DNA of 64,000 bases from Litorihabitans aurantiacus. GTDB lineage: Bacteria > Actinomycetota > Actinomycetes > Actinomycetales > Beutenbergiaceae. A program made the translations under genes and the position numbers. The DNA is taken from NCBI RefSeq assembly GCF_030161595.1, contig NZ_BSUM01000001.1, positions 2,046,001 through 2,110,000 of the forward strand. Direction: 5' to 3'. The notes below the pieces were generated by a model. That model was not told where the DNA came from, did not search any database, and saw only the letters and a list, made by a program, of their open reading frames with translations. Positions 63,872 through 64,000 of the stretch are shown here, in pieces (the stretch's first letter is position 1; each line of letters opens with the position of its first letter).

Positions 63872-64000
63872 GTGACCAACCCGTACGGCCCCGCGACCGG
63901 GGCGCCCGCCCCCGGACGCGGACCCGAAGCGGTCCTGGCGCCCACCATCCCCGAGAGCGTCGAGAGCTGGCTCGAGCGGCGCGGGCTCCTGGTCGACATC
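63872..64000 (+). CDS. Unidentified protein, N-terminal 43 residues (runs off window)
   Basis: GTG start 63872 with a leaderless promoter. Visible sequence: Pro/Gly/Ala-rich TNPYGPATGAPAPGRGP, then AVLAPTIPESVESWLERRGL and VDI at the edge. YbjN-type proteins begin in this way, but 43 residues are too few to assign it. Confidence 0.5.
   Translation, partial: MTNPYGPATGAPAPGRGPEAVLAPTIPESVESWLERRGLLVDI

Overview
The window is high-GC DNA (G/C-rich third codon positions, many GTG starts, leaderless genes behind TANNNT -10 boxes) from an actinobacterium. The gene order prfB-ftsE-ftsX-cell-wall hydrolase, an NrtR-controlled nadABC operon, a Tad pilus locus and an LAxTG surface protein fit the Micrococcales (Cellulomonas/Promicromonospora/Georgenia-like). 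The genus cannot be read from the sequence alone.

Layout: 1-5,109 (minus) division genes ftsE/ftsX, a cell-wall hydrolase start, a beta-propeller membrane protein and prfB. 5,162-7,292 (minus) a YtrA-type GntR/ABC operon with its palindromic operator. 7,325-7,981 a nested inverted-repeat region built from 21-bp tandem repeats. 7,986-13,841 (minus) nrtR-nadA-nadB-nadC-cysteine desulfurase, making NAD de novo and supplying the NadA iron-sulphur cluster. 13,837-16,775 a SUFU-domain gene with an internal stop, three tandem long palindromes and a frameshifted gamma-glutamyltransferase. 16,869-18,344 an APC amino-acid permease and a strong bidirectional terminator. 18,360-22,057 an osmoprotectant (OpuC/ProVWX-type) ABC operon. 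22,298-25,505 an MFS drug exporter, a lipoprotein, an MpaB-family oxygenase and a small membrane protein.

25,543-29,929 is the most unusual section: a 157-residue secreted precursor with a Trp/Lys-rich amphipathic C-terminal domain, two stem-loops, then an ABC ATPase, an ABC permease and a CPBP-protease/DUF418-like fusion, all overlapping. It looks like an undescribed bacteriocin-type export and immunity locus. 29,926-36,448 holds two small genes, a small secreted protein and a Tad pilus operon. 36,411-42,712 is a LacI-controlled PotABCD-type ABC importer plus an adenosine-deaminase-family enzyme. 42,722-46,657 (minus) is a TPP-riboswitch-controlled thiamine-precursor ECF transporter (YkoF, YkoE, fused EcfA, EcfT). 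46,702-52,129 is an RpiR-type regulator with a second ABC importer and a histidine phosphatase. 52,181-57,994 holds a CPBP protein, an aminotransferase, a sortase-anchored surface protein, a GAF regulator and a hypothetical gene. 58,151-60,123 is an aldehyde dehydrogenase/DUF779 pair. 60,142-64,000 is a LysR regulator divergent from an orphan fumarate-reductase-like flavoprotein, an SRAP-domain gene and a partial gene.

At least eleven genes are broken by one-base shifts, most of them a base missing from a short G or C run. This pattern across unrelated, otherwise conserved genes points to sequencing or assembly indels rather than real decay. Such genes are listed over their full span as pseudogenes, with the break point given.
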